A stretch of 8,295 nucleotides of DNA from an uncultured Clostridia bacterium. GTDB lineage: Bacteria > Bacillota > Clostridia > TANB77 > CAG-508. Numbering within the stretch: the first letter of the stretch is position 1; each line of letters opens with the position of its first letter. The stretch lies in the NCBI GenBank assembly GCA_904419095.1, contig CAJFQT010000056.1, positions 1 to 8,295 of the forward strand, read 5' to 3'. Both the position numbers and the translations under genes were made by a program. Under the pieces are notes generated by a model. The model had not been told where the DNA came from, did not search any database, and saw only the letters and a program-made list of their open reading frames with translations. This document shows, in pieces, positions 1 through 7,259 of this stretch.

Positions 1-58
1 TTTTGAACTAACTCTCAAAATCCAGTTATATCAATGTACTTGTGAATGTAGTCACAAT

Positions 59-98
<40 letters not shown>

Positions 99-118
99 AT
101 AGCTATTCAACAATAAAT

Positions 119-147
119 ATATTACCACAAAAAACAAGCACTGTCAA
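119..147 (-). promoter_or_regulatory. sigma-A type promoter of the tRNA-Arg half-gene
   Basis: On the minus strand a perfect TTGACA (-35, 147-142) is followed by a 17-nt spacer and TAATAT (-10, 124-119). Start of transcription would be near 112, giving a leader of about 14 nt before the tRNA 5' end at 98. The -35 box overlaps the TGA stop codon (146-144) of the upstream TMEM165-like gene, so promoter and gene end share bases. Confidence 0.7.
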
Positions 148-755
148 GAATTATGAAGAAAAAAATTCAAAAAGCCAAAAATCCCAAAAAGAATAAACAA
201 AACATTAGAAATCTTTTCAACAAAGTTGGGGTTAAAATTATTTCCCAAAAAACGGCCAAAAAATATAGCAATAGAATTACTACAAATCATCCCAAAAATA
301 GAACCCAAAATAAGAGAAATTTTAAAATCAGAATACTCAATACCAAGTCCCAAAGAAGCAAGAAAAGTTTTATCACCAAATTCCCCAACAAAAATACTAA
401 CAGCAATAATAAAAACATAGCTAACACTCAAATGTGAAAACCTACTAAGAAAAGAATTCTTAGAAGAAGAAATTTTATCACGTTTAGGCAAAAAGCCATA
501 AATACCAAAAGCCAAAAAAGACAAATAAGTAAAAAAAGACAAATAAACACTAAAATCAGAACTAATAGAAGAAACAAAACTTCCAAACAAAATAGCAAAT
601 CCATGGCTAAAAAAAGTACCCAAAGCAATACCAATCAATATACGAGAAGCACGAAGTTTATTAGAAAAAGACAAAACCAAAAGTTGAGTTTTATCACCAA
701 GTTCAGAAACAAAAATCATAATAAAACTAATAAAAAAAGGATATAAAAAATCCAT
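144..755 (-). CDS. TMEM165/GDT1 (UPF0016) family cation transporter
   Basis: A 203-residue membrane protein with the two family signature motifs, ELGDKT (about residues 18-23) and EFGDKT (about 125-130), one in each half of an internally duplicated fold. Six hydrophobic segments are arranged three plus three around a polar linker (about 90-105). Characterised UPF0016 members export Mn2+ or exchange Ca2+/Mn2+ for H+ across a membrane; the acidic motif residues bind the cation. Here Mn2+ efflux across the plasma membrane is the likely role by family. The ATG at 755 is chosen because GGTGAT (767-762) precedes it; an in-frame TTG at 791 has no Shine-Dalgarno. It is the only protein gene on the minus strand and its codons end mostly in T. 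It overlaps the tRNA promoter at its 3' end. A weak promoter (TTTAAA, 16 nt, TATATT) may lie upstream of 791. Confidence 0.9.
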   Translation of the reverse strand: MDFLYPFFISFIMIFVSELGDKTQLLVLSFSNKLRASRILIGIALGTFFSHGFAILFGSFVSSISSDFSVYLSFFTYLSFLAFGIYGFLPKRDKISSSKNSFLSRFSHLSVSYVFIIAVSIFVGEFGDKTFLASLGLGIEYSDFKISLILGSIFGMICSNSIAIFFGRFLGNNFNPNFVEKISNVLFILFGIFGFLNFFLHNS

Positions 756-842
756 AATATCACCACTAAAATATATGATAAAAAAAGCCAATTATTCTAA
801 TATAAGAAACAAAGATGAAATTTAAACTAAAAATTATATTAT

Positions 843-991
843 CATTAAAATTAGCATATATACGAACCAGCTAAAATACTAACATATAAATATTTTCTGT
901 CAAAAACAAAAAATTAAATCTACATATGAATCTTTAACGAAAAAATATTTATATATCAGGCTTTCAAACTATTATACAAAATTTAGTCTAA
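843..991 (+). repeat. Palindromic intergenic repeat, copy A
   Basis: About 149 bp. Left arm core ATATAAATATTTT (near 884-896) and right arm core AAAATATTTATAT (near 943-955) form a long hairpin; the arms match over roughly 36 bp with several mismatches, making this the most diverged of the full copies. The loop and outer flanks are also homologous to copy B (read in reverse) and copy C. For instance, the right end ACAAAATTTAGTCTAA (977-991) recurs as the reverse complement at 5627-5641. It lies in the divergent spacer and ends 49 bp before the -35 box of the ABC operon promoter. No coding potential. Confidence 0.8.
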
Positions 992-1039
992 CTAGTAATA
1001 AAATTACAAAACAACAAATGTGAAATCTTTGTGAAAAAC

Positions 1040-1068
1040 TTTACTAACAAAAAAATAAATGATATTAT
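1040..1068 (+). promoter_or_regulatory. Promoter of the ABC transporter operon
   Basis: TTTACT (1040-1045), a 17-nt spacer and TATTAT (1063-1068), with an upstream TG at 1060-1061 giving an extended -10 (TGaTATTAT). Expected start near 1075, about 29 nt before the GTG start. The overlapping TATACT (1066-1071) is an alternative -10. Confidence 0.55.
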
Positions 1069-1103
1069 ACTAGGGAAATCAAAAAGAGAAGGAGGAATCA
1101 TTC

Positions 1104-2046
1104 GTGATTGAAGTAAAAAACGTTACGAAAAAGTATGGAAATGTTGTAGCCGTAGACAATATCAGCTTTAAGATAAACGAAGGAGAAATCGTTGGATTAC
1201 TACGGACCTAACGGTGCAGGAAAAAGTACAACAATGAATATGATAACAGGATACATAGAATCAACATCAGGAGAAATTATAGTAGATGGGTACAATATTG
1301 ACAAAAAACCAAAAAAAGTAAAAAAACAAATAGGGTATATGCCAGAAGGGGTGCCATTATACACAGACTTAACAGTAAAAGAATTCGTAACATACATGGC
1401 AGAAATAAAAAAAGTAGATAGAAAAATAAGAAAAGAGAAAGTAGAAAAAATAATAGAACAAACAGGACTAAAAGACGTAGAAAAAAGACTTATAAAAAAA
1501 CTATCTAGAGGATACAAACAAAGAGTAAGTATGGCAGGAGCATTAGTAGGAGAACCAAAAATCTTAATATTAGACGAACCAACAGTAGGGCTAGACCCAA
1601 AACAAATCACGGAAATAAGAAACCTTATAAAAGAACTAGGAAAAGAACATACAGTAATATTAAGTTCACACATCTTATCAGAAGTAAGCCAAATATGTAA
1701 TAGAGTAATAATAATAAATAAAGGAAAAATAGTAGCAATAGACACACCAGAAAACCTAGAAAAGAAAGCAGTAAGCAAAAACTGTGTATACATAACAGTA
1801 GAAGACCCAGAAAACAAAATGGATACAATAAAAGAAAAAATAAAAGAAATAAAAAATATAGAATGCATCAAAACAAACGAAGACAAAACAAAAGAATACT
1901 CAATAGAAGCAGAAGGAAACATAGATTTAAGAAAAACCTTATTCAATGAGCTAGCAAAAGAAAACATAACAATATTTGAGATGAAAAAAGCAGATGCAAC
2001 ACTAGAAGATGCATTCATGAAACTAATAGAAGGAGGTAATAAATAA
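1104..2046 (+). CDS. ABC transporter ATP-binding protein (GldA-like), frameshifted near Walker A
   Basis: Nucleotide-binding subunit of an ABC-2 type exporter. A GTG at 1104 sits 8 nt after AAGGAGG (1089-1095) and encodes MIEVKNVTKKYG, with the A-loop Tyr. The frame then hits TAA at 1209. One extra base at about 1200-1203 separates it from the frame holding the rest; without it the protein would be about 313 residues and read GLLGPNGAGKST. In that numbering: Walker A 34-42, a GldA-like PEGVPLY at the Q-loop, signature LSRGYKQR 133-140, Walker B ILILDEP 153-159, H-loop His 189, then a C-terminal domain of about 90 residues. All catalytic motifs downstream are intact and the permease follows directly (TAATG overlap), so the break is recent, a sequencing error, or recoded. 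AAGGAG (1180-1185) precedes an in-frame TTG at 1192 that could start a 284-residue form lacking the first beta-strands. Confidence 0.88.
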
Positions 2047-2732
2047 TGTGGGCAGTAATAAAAAAAGAATTAAAGCAGTACTTTTGCACACCAATAGGAT
2101 ATGTATTTATAGGAATATTCCTAATAGCATTTAGTGTATCTTTTTACTTCACAGTAATAGGATATGGAAACGTGAATTTTGAATACATATTTTACTCAAC
2201 ACCAACAATATTTGTACTAGCATTTTTAATACCACTTCTAACAATGAGATCATTCTCAGAAGAAAGAAAAAACGGAACAGAACAATTACTACTAACATCA
2301 CCACTAAGTATTACAAAAATAGTACTAGGAAAATTTATAGCAGCATTAGTAGTTACAATAATAACAGCAATCTTTACTTTAATGTATTTCGGAATTCTAT
2401 GTTATTTTGGAATGCCACAAATATCAACAGCACTTGCGGCACTAATAGGATTCATATTATTTGTAATGGCATACATATCATTTGGAATGTTAGCATCAAG
2501 TATCACAGAAAATCAAATAATAGCAGCAGTAATATCAATAGCATTTTTCATAATCACATGGGTAATGCCAAACTTTAATAGTAACCTACAAAGTTTCTCA
2601 TTCATAAATATGCTATATAAATACACAAGTGGGCAAATAGACATAGCAGACACAGTAACATTTATAACATTCACAATAGCATGTATTTTACTAACAATAA
2701 TAGTAATGCAAAGAAGAAAAAGCATAAAATAA
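2046..2732 (+). CDS. ABC-2 type transporter permease (GldF-like)
   Basis: A 228-residue integral membrane subunit with six predicted membrane segments (about 17-38, 50-66, 95-118, 127-150, 157-174, 203-220). The cytoplasmic motif TMRSFSEERKNGTEQLL (66-82) after segment 2 is typical of GldF/NosY-like ABC-2 permeases and probably forms the coupling helix that meets the ATPase. The ATG overlaps the preceding stop by one base (TAATG) and AGGAGG lies at 2031-2036, 9 nt upstream, so it is translationally coupled to the ATPase gene. GldF works with GldA and GldG in Bacteroidetes gliding and secretion; homologues in Firmicutes have no established substrate, so transport is inferred and the cargo is unknown. 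Confidence 0.88.
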   Translation: MWAVIKKELKQYFCTPIGYVFIGIFLIAFSVSFYFTVIGYGNVNFEYIFYSTPTIFVLAFLIPLLTMRSFSEERKNGTEQLLLTSPLSITKIVLGKFIAALVVTIITAIFTLMYFGILCYFGMPQISTALAALIGFILFVMAYISFGMLASSITENQIIAAVISIAFFIITWVMPNFNSNLQSFSFINMLYKYTSGQIDIADTVTFITFTIACILLTIIVMQRRKSIK

Positions 2733-2754
2733 GTAAAGATAAGGAGGGTTAATA

Positions 2755-4389
2755 GTGAAAGAAAAGAAAGAGAAGACAGAAAAAAAATTAAGGACAAAAA
2801 AGACCGAAAACAAGAAAAATGATAAAAAAATAAAAAAAGATAAAAAAGAAAAAAAGCCAAATAAATTTATACAAACAATAAAGAAAAAATGGTTAATAGA
2901 TGGAACAAAAACAACAATACTAGTACTTTTAATCTTAGCCGTATTTTTCGCAATAAGTTTTGCAATGCAAAAATGGGACTTAACACCAATAGACTTAAGC
3001 AAAGACAAACTTTATACATTAACAGAAGAAAGTAAGGAAAAAGTAAAAAATATAGATAAAGACATTAATATATATTTCGTAGGATTTTCAGAAGATGACT
3101 CTACATTAGACCTAGCAAAACAATACTCAAAAGCAAATGAAAGAATAAAAGTAGAAAATGTATCAGTAGAGAACAGACCAGACCTAGCAGAAAAATACGG
3201 ATTTCAAAATGGGGATACAGGAATAATAGTAGAATGTGGAGAAAAATCAAAAATACTATCAAGCAGTGACCTAGTAACATATGACCAAACAACATATCAA
3301 ACAATAAGTATAGCAGAAGAAAAACTAACATCATCAATACAATCAGTATCAACTGATGAAGTACCAAAAGTATATTTTCTAACAGGATACAGTGATTTTT
3401 CATTATCACAAACAATGCAATATTTAAACATATACTTACAAAATGAAGTAAACGAAATTGAAAACTTAGACATATTAACAACAGGAAAAGTACCAGATGA
3501 TTGTGACACTTTAGTAATCAACACACCAAGTTCAGATTTTGACGAAATAACTACAAATGCAATAATAGATTATATAAACTCAGGAAGAAATATCTTATGG
3601 ATGAATGCAGTAGTAGCAACAGAACAAAACTTTCCAAATGTAAATAAAATACTAGCAATGTATGGAGTAAACCCATTTGAAGTAGGAGGAATAAGAGAAA
3701 CAGACGCAAGTAAGATGGTATATGAATCACCAGACTTAATAATACCAGAAACATCATATCATCAAATAACAGAAGATATTACAAATGGTTTAATATTCCT
3801 AAATGCAACAAAGATAAATCTAGTAGATGATACTGCACTAGAAGAACTAAAAGTAGAAAAAACAGAAATATTAAACACATCAGAAGGTTCATACTTCAGA
3901 TCAAACTTTTACAACTCATCAAGTGAAAAATCAGACGAAGACGAAGCAGGACCATTCTTAGTTGGAGTAGAATTAGACAAAACAATAACAGAAGCAAATG
4001 AAGAAACAGGAGAACAAGAAAAAGTATCAAAATTAATAATATATGGAGACAACTACTTTGCATCAGATGTACCACTATCTTCATCAACACAAGCACCATT
4101 AATACAATACAGACAAAATAAAGACTTAATTTTAAACTCAATAGCATATCTATCAAATAGAGAAGAAGACATCTCTGCAAGGAAAGACACAGGGGCAGTA
4201 ACATATACAGCAACAGAACAAGAAAATCAAATAATACTTACAATAATATTTGCAGTTCCAGTAATAATAATTATTATAGGAATAATTGTATGGATATCAA
4301 GACAAAGAAAAGGTGCTAAAGGAAACAAAGAAAAAGAAGAAAAGAAAAACAAAAAAGCAAAAAAGAATGAAAAAGTGAAAAATAAATAG
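2755..4389 (+). CDS. GldG-like ABC transporter auxiliary protein with lysine-rich tails
   Basis: A 544-residue protein starting at GTG, 6 nt after AAGGAGGG (2741-2748) and 22 nt after the permease stop. Order: a very lysine-rich cytoplasmic tail (about 1-46), a membrane helix (about 52-71), the LSKDKLYTLTEESKEKVKN segment typical of the start of GldG/ABC_transp_aux proteins, a large extracytoplasmic region of alternating alpha/beta type, a second membrane helix (about 493-515), and a lysine-rich tail of about 28 residues. The topology (both ends inside, large domain outside) fits GldG, which partners GldF. Many related loci carry a following DUF4340 gene; none is present here. The charged tails are low-complexity Lys/Glu/Asn and are longer than I would expect for the family. 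Function beyond being part of the ABC complex is not known. Confidence 0.85.
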   Translation: MKEKKEKTEKKLRTKKTENKKNDKKIKKDKKEKKPNKFIQTIKKKWLIDGTKTTILVLLILAVFFAISFAMQKWDLTPIDLSKDKLYTLTEESKEKVKNIDKDINIYFVGFSEDDSTLDLAKQYSKANERIKVENVSVENRPDLAEKYGFQNGDTGIIVECGEKSKILSSSDLVTYDQTTYQTISIAEEKLTSSIQSVSTDEVPKVYFLTGYSDFSLSQTMQYLNIYLQNEVNEIENLDILTTGKVPDDCDTLVINTPSSDFDEITTNAIIDYINSGRNILWMNAVVATEQNFPNVNKILAMYGVNPFEVGGIRETDASKMVYESPDLIIPETSYHQITEDITNGLIFLNATKINLVDDTALEELKVEKTEILNTSEGSYFRSNFYNSSSEKSDEDEAGPFLVGVELDKTITEANEETGEQEKVSKLIIYGDNYFASDVPLSSSTQAPLIQYRQNKDLILNSIAYLSNREEDISARKDTGAVTYTATEQENQIILTIIFAVPVIIIIIGIIVWISRQRKGAKGNKEKEEKKNKKAKKNEKVKNK

Positions 4390-4536
4390 TCAGATAAAAA
4401 GATTATAAAAGATAAAATTAACTATTTTACTTATCAACTCAGATAAGAATAAGAAATTAGATATTTAAAAAAACAAATATTATAGAAAACACAAAAAATA
4501 AATTACAAATATAATTACAAAAACTATAATAAAAAT
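4390..4536. other. Intergenic spacer between GldG-like and YkvI-like genes
   Basis: About 147 bp of A-rich sequence without an open reading frame of note or any copy of the palindromic repeat. It holds a small hairpin, CTTATC (4430-4435) with GATAAG (4442-4447) and a 6-nt loop, without a T-run, and the promoter annotated separately at its right end. Confidence 0.5.
4502..4530 (+). promoter_or_regulatory. Putative promoter of the YkvI-like gene
   Basis: A perfect TATAAT (4525-4530) lies 17 nt after ATTACA (4502-4507, four of six to TTGACA). Predicted start near 4537, which is the first base of the terminator stem, so the mRNA would begin with that hairpin. Confidence 0.45.
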
Positions 4537-4570
4537 AAAAAAACCTCATAAAATTAAATGGGGTTTTTTT
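4537..4570 (+). terminator. Intrinsic terminator of the ABC operon, abutting the ykvI-like start codon
   Basis: Seven A, then CCTCAT (4537-4549), an 8-nt loop (4550-4557), then ATGGGG and seven T (4558-4570). This gives a 13-bp stem with one T.G wobble and a 7-T tract, which is a convincing rho-independent terminator for the genes to the left. It is nearly symmetrical, so it could also work on the minus strand. Its T-tract ends 3 nt before the ATG at 4573, and the GGGG of the stem is the only possible ribosome site for that ATG. Confidence 0.8.
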
Positions 4571-4572
4571 AT

Positions 4573-5607
4573 ATGATAAATAATTTAAAAGTAATATTTG
4601 TAATTATAGGAACATTAATAGGTGCGGGTTTTGCATCAGGAAAAGAAATATACACTTTTTTCTTTTCGTATGGAGAAAAAGGCATTATATCAATAATAAT
4701 ATCAAGTATACTAATAGGAATAATTATATATGACGTATTACAAATAATAAATAAAAAAGAAATAAAAAAGTATGAAAACTTTTTAGACGATATAACGAGC
4801 AAAAACAAAAAAATAAAAATACAAAAAGCAATCGCACTAATAATAAACATATTCATGCTAGTCTCATTTTATATAATGATAACAGGATTTGGGGCTTATT
4901 GTAATCAACAATTTGAACTAAAACCAATAATAGGAAGTATAATATTAGCAACAATATGCTATATTTTTCTAAACAAAGATATAAAAGGTGTAATTTTATT
5001 AAATCAAATATTAGTTCCAGTATTAATTTTATTTGTCGTAATAATAGGAACTTTAAATTTTAGTCAGATAGATTTACTAAATTTGTCAGACTACATTGTA
5101 CAGAAAAACAACGCAAACTGGCTAGTTAGTGGGATTCTATATAGTAGTTATAATGCAATATTACTTGTTCCAGTATTAATAACATTACAAAAATATATAA
5201 AAAGCCAAAAACAAATATCACAAATCTCAATATCAGTAACAATAATAACTCTAACATTATCATTAATGATATTTTTTATGCTAGTAAAAGTAGATGTAAA
5301 TATTGAAAACTTAGAAATGCCTGTAGCATATGTCATTTCAAATGTCTATCCATACTTCAAATGGATGTATGCAATAATCCTACCAGCATCAATATTAACA
5401 ACAGCAATATCCCTAGGAAACAGCTTTGTAGAAAATATGACTAAAAGGTCAAGAAAAAAAATAATCAATCTAATGTGCATATCTTCAATACTAGTTTCTG
5501 GTATAGGTTTTTCTAATTTAATCAATATACTATATCCATTATTTGGCTACTTAGGACTAATACAAATTTTAGCAATAATCATTAAAGCCAAAAAATACAA
5601 ATCATAG
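4573..5607 (+). CDS. YkvI family membrane protein (APC/LeuT-like transporter)
   Basis: A 344-residue integral membrane protein with about ten hydrophobic segments. The first carries GTLIGAGFASGKEI (about 13-26), the hallmark of the YkvI family (COG3949) and like the broken first helix of APC-superfamily transporters, where the Gly-rich break lines the substrate site. A secondary transporter for an amino acid or other small organic solute is likely; no substrate can be given. The ATG at 4573 is preferred over the in-frame ATG at 4558, because 4558 lies in the terminator stem and would add only MGFFY. Neither has a good Shine-Dalgarno: only GGGG (4560-4563), inside the hairpin. This suggests low or regulated translation. 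The gene appears monocistronic, between a terminator and repeat copy B. Confidence 0.8.
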   Translation: MINNLKVIFVIIGTLIGAGFASGKEIYTFFFSYGEKGIISIIISSILIGIIIYDVLQIINKKEIKKYENFLDDITSKNKKIKIQKAIALIINIFMLVSFYIMITGFGAYCNQQFELKPIIGSIILATICYIFLNKDIKGVILLNQILVPVLILFVVIIGTLNFSQIDLLNLSDYIVQKNNANWLVSGILYSSYNAILLVPVLITLQKYIKSQKQISQISISVTIITLTLSLMIFFMLVKVDVNIENLEMPVAYVISNVYPYFKWMYAIILPASILTTAISLGNSFVENMTKRSRKKIINLMCISSILVSGIGFSNLINILYPLFGYLGLIQILAIIIKAKKYKS

Positions 5608-5626
5608 AATAGCCAAAGCGTTTCCG

Positions 5627-5776
5627 TTTAGACTAAATTTTGTAGAGTAGTCCAAAAGGTTGATATATAAATATTTTTTTTCAAAGACCTATAGGTAGAC
5701 TAAAGATTTTGTTTTTGACAAAAAATATTTATATATCAACTTTTTAGATGGCTTACTTCTATACTAGACTGAATTG
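5627..5776 (-). repeat. Palindromic intergenic repeat, copy B (inverted orientation)
   Basis: About 150 bp. Arms 5654-5688 and 5711-5745 match at 32 of 35 positions (core GTTGATATATAAATATTT), with a 22-nt loop at 5689-5710; two of the three mismatches would be G.U pairs in RNA. Its reverse complement is collinear with copies A and C, including loop and flanks, so it sits in the opposite orientation. The right flank, read in reverse, gives GTATAGAAGTAAGCCAT, nearly identical to copy D (7116-7132). It begins 19 bp after the ykvI-like stop codon and ends 43 bp before the DUF5711 promoter. Confidence 0.85.
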
Positions 5777-5819
5777 TAACACCAAAGCAACATTTTTTTA
5801 TCAAAACACTCCACAAATA

Positions 5820-5848
5820 TTGAAAAAAAAGAAAAAAACTGATATAAC
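5820..5848 (+). promoter_or_regulatory. Promoter of the DUF5711 gene
   Basis: TTGAAA (5820-5825), a 17-nt A-rich spacer and TATAAC (5843-5848): five of six matches at each box. Start expected near 5855, giving an mRNA leader of about 46 nt that carries the displaced Shine-Dalgarno and hairpin. The rest of the spacer (5777-5819) shows nothing else definite. Confidence 0.65.
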
Positions 5849-5863
5849 AATAAAAAAGAAAAA

Positions 5864-5903
5864 AGGAGGAAGTTAGTCAAGAACTAACAAGAACAAAAGA
5901 ATG
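5864..5903 (+). promoter_or_regulatory. Shine-Dalgarno separated from its start codon by a hairpin
   Basis: A perfect AGGAGG (5864-5869) lies 31 nt before the ATG at 5901, too far for normal initiation. Between them GTTAGT (5872-5877) pairs perfectly with ACTAAC (5883-5888) around a 5-nt loop. Folding removes 17 nt and brings the effective distance to about 14 nt. There is no ATG, GTG or TTG at normal spacing, and an in-frame TAG at 5874 blocks an earlier start. Confidence 0.6.
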
Positions 5904-7088
5904 AAAGATTTTTGGAATGAACAAAACAATCCTGTCAAGAAAATCAATAAAAAGAAATTAGCAATTATCATAATAATATTAATATTACTAATAATAAGTA
6001 TTACACTAAGCATCATATATGTAAAAAACGAACAATTCAGAGATTGGGTGGACAAAAACATATTAAGAAAAGAAATCAGCCAAGAAAACTTACCATCAAT
6101 AGAAATAAAAGCAGATGACAATCCAACAGTATATGCATTCAACCAAAATATATGCATATTAAATAAAAATGAATTCAAAATATATAATAGTACAGGAAAA
6201 GAAGAAAAAACACTAAACCTACAAATCACAACACCAATAATAGACTCAGCCAACAGATATTTAGCAATAGGAGAAAACAAAGGAAAAAAACTCTATCTAA
6301 TAGCTGATAAAGAAATTGTATGGGAAAAAGAAATAAACGGAAACATCTCTGAAATTACAGTAAACCAAAATGGATATGTAGCAATAGCAATAGTAGATAC
6401 AAGTTACAAAACAGTTGTAGAAATATATGATGAAAAAGGAAATGAACTATTCAAAACATTTGTTGCAACAAACAGAGTAGGAGACATAAGCATATCAAAC
6501 GACAATAAATATTTAGCAATAGCAGAAATAGACACATCTGGAACAGTAATAAAATCAAACATCAAAATTATATCAATAGAAGATGCAAAAACAAACCCAG
6601 ACAACTCAGAAAAAAACAGTATAAAAGGCGAAAATAATGATTTAATAACAAATATAAAATATCAAGAAAAAAATAAACTAGTATGTATGTACACGGACAA
6701 AATAAATGTGATTTCAGAAGATGGAAATGTACAAACCATATCAAAGAACGAAAATAAAAAAATGAATTATATGGACATAAACTTACAAAATAGTATAGTA
6801 ACAGTAGAAGAACAATCATCAGGACTATTCACAGCAGACAGTTTAATAACAATCACAAATACAGATACAAGCACAGCAACAAATTACACAATAAATGCAG
6901 TAGCAAAAGAAATATACACAAGTGGAAACATAATAGGGCTAAATTTAGGAACAGAATTAGAATTTATAAACACAAGTGGATGGTTAGTAAAAAGGTATTT
7001 AGGAAACGAAGAAATCACAAAAATAACTTTATCAAACTCAATAGCAGGAATAGTATTCAGAGACAGAGTAGAAATAATTAATCTATAG
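5901..7088 (+). CDS. DUF5711 family protein, membrane-anchored with beta-propeller-like exterior
   Basis: A 395-residue protein with a short cytoplasmic N-terminus rich in Lys, one membrane helix (about 20-40) and no cleavage site evident, so it is anchored with the rest outside. The exterior consists of repeated short beta-strands of the pattern seen in WD40/PQQ-like propellers (for example NRYLAIGENKG, NGYVAIAIVDTS, NKYLAIAEIDTSG), which matches DUF5711 as I know it. No catalytic motif is visible. Position upstream of cvpA and a probable penicillin-binding protein gene suggests a cell-envelope role, perhaps as a scaffold; this is inference. Start by open frame limit and family-like N-terminus; ribosome site is unusual (see separate entry). 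Confidence 0.78.
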   Translation: MKDFWNEQNNPVKKINKKKLAIIIIILILLIISITLSIIYVKNEQFRDWVDKNILRKEISQENLPSIEIKADDNPTVYAFNQNICILNKNEFKIYNSTGKEEKTLNLQITTPIIDSANRYLAIGENKGKKLYLIADKEIVWEKEINGNISEITVNQNGYVAIAIVDTSYKTVVEIYDEKGNELFKTFVATNRVGDISISNDNKYLAIAEIDTSGTVIKSNIKIISIEDAKTNPDNSEKNSIKGENNDLITNIKYQEKNKLVCMYTDKINVISEDGNVQTISKNENKKMNYMDINLQNSIVTVEEQSSGLFTADSLITITNTDTSTATNYTINAVAKEIYTSGNIIGLNLGTELEFINTSGWLVKRYLGNEEITKITLSNSIAGIVFRDRVEIINL

Positions 7089-7101
7089 TAGGATAAAAAG
7101 T

Positions 7102-7244
7102 CATAATTTAGTTTGGTATAGAAATAAGCCATACAAAAGATAATATATGAAAATTTTTACCAAAAATAAAAAAATCAAAAAATAAACAATAAACAAACAA
7201 TAAAAAAACAAACAAATAAATTATTAAAGCTAAAATTTATTTAA
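7102..7244 (+). repeat. Decayed palindromic repeat, copy D
   Basis: The left 64 bp (7102-7165) align with the left part of copy C and, best, with the reversed right flank of copy B: TATAGAAATAAGCCAT here against TATAGAAGTAAGCCAT there. The core has decayed to ATAATATATGAAAATTTTT. The remainder is A-rich and no longer palindromic, but CTAAAATTTATTTAA (7230-7244) resembles the usual right end, at the length expected for a full copy. The left part is well supported; the right boundary is tentative. No promoter or terminator is clear in this spacer, so cvpA may be cotranscribed with the DUF5711 gene. Confidence 0.55.
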
Positions 7245-7259
7245 AGAAAGGAAAAAATC

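Noticed and set aside
1..58. Group I intron start or a fifth repeat copy downstream of the tRNA half
   Set aside because: No stretch pairs convincingly with the 5' exon as a guide sequence, and similarity to the repeat is limited to a short TTGATATA match. The hairpin TTGTGA/TCACAA (40-57) alone is not enough.
153..437. Open frame of 94 codons on the plus strand, Lys/Asn-rich
   Set aside because: It is antisense to the TMEM165-like gene, whose two ExGDKT motifs are decisive; the Lys/Asn composition follows from A-rich DNA.
756..791. TTG at 791 as the start of the TMEM165-like gene
   Set aside because: No ribosome site precedes it, while GGTGAT sits properly before the ATG at 755.
1200..2018. 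Long open frame of 272 codons on the minus strand, antisense to the ABC ATPase gene
   Set aside because: It is antisense to a gene with all ABC motifs. A-ending codons on the plus strand rarely create antisense stops, so long antisense frames are expected. No ribosome site or recognisable family.
4430..4447. Hairpin CTTATC/GATAAG as a terminator of the ABC operon
   Set aside because: Only 6 bp, AT-rich, no T-tract; the terminator at 4537-4570 is far better.
4558..4572. ATG at 4558 as the YkvI-like start
   Set aside because: It lies in the 3' arm of the terminator stem, has no Shine-Dalgarno, and adds only five residues before the ATG at 4573.
5627..5776. CRISPR array or rho-independent terminator
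   Set aside because: Copies are thousands of bases apart without regular spacers, and the hairpin is long, imperfect and not followed by a T-tract.
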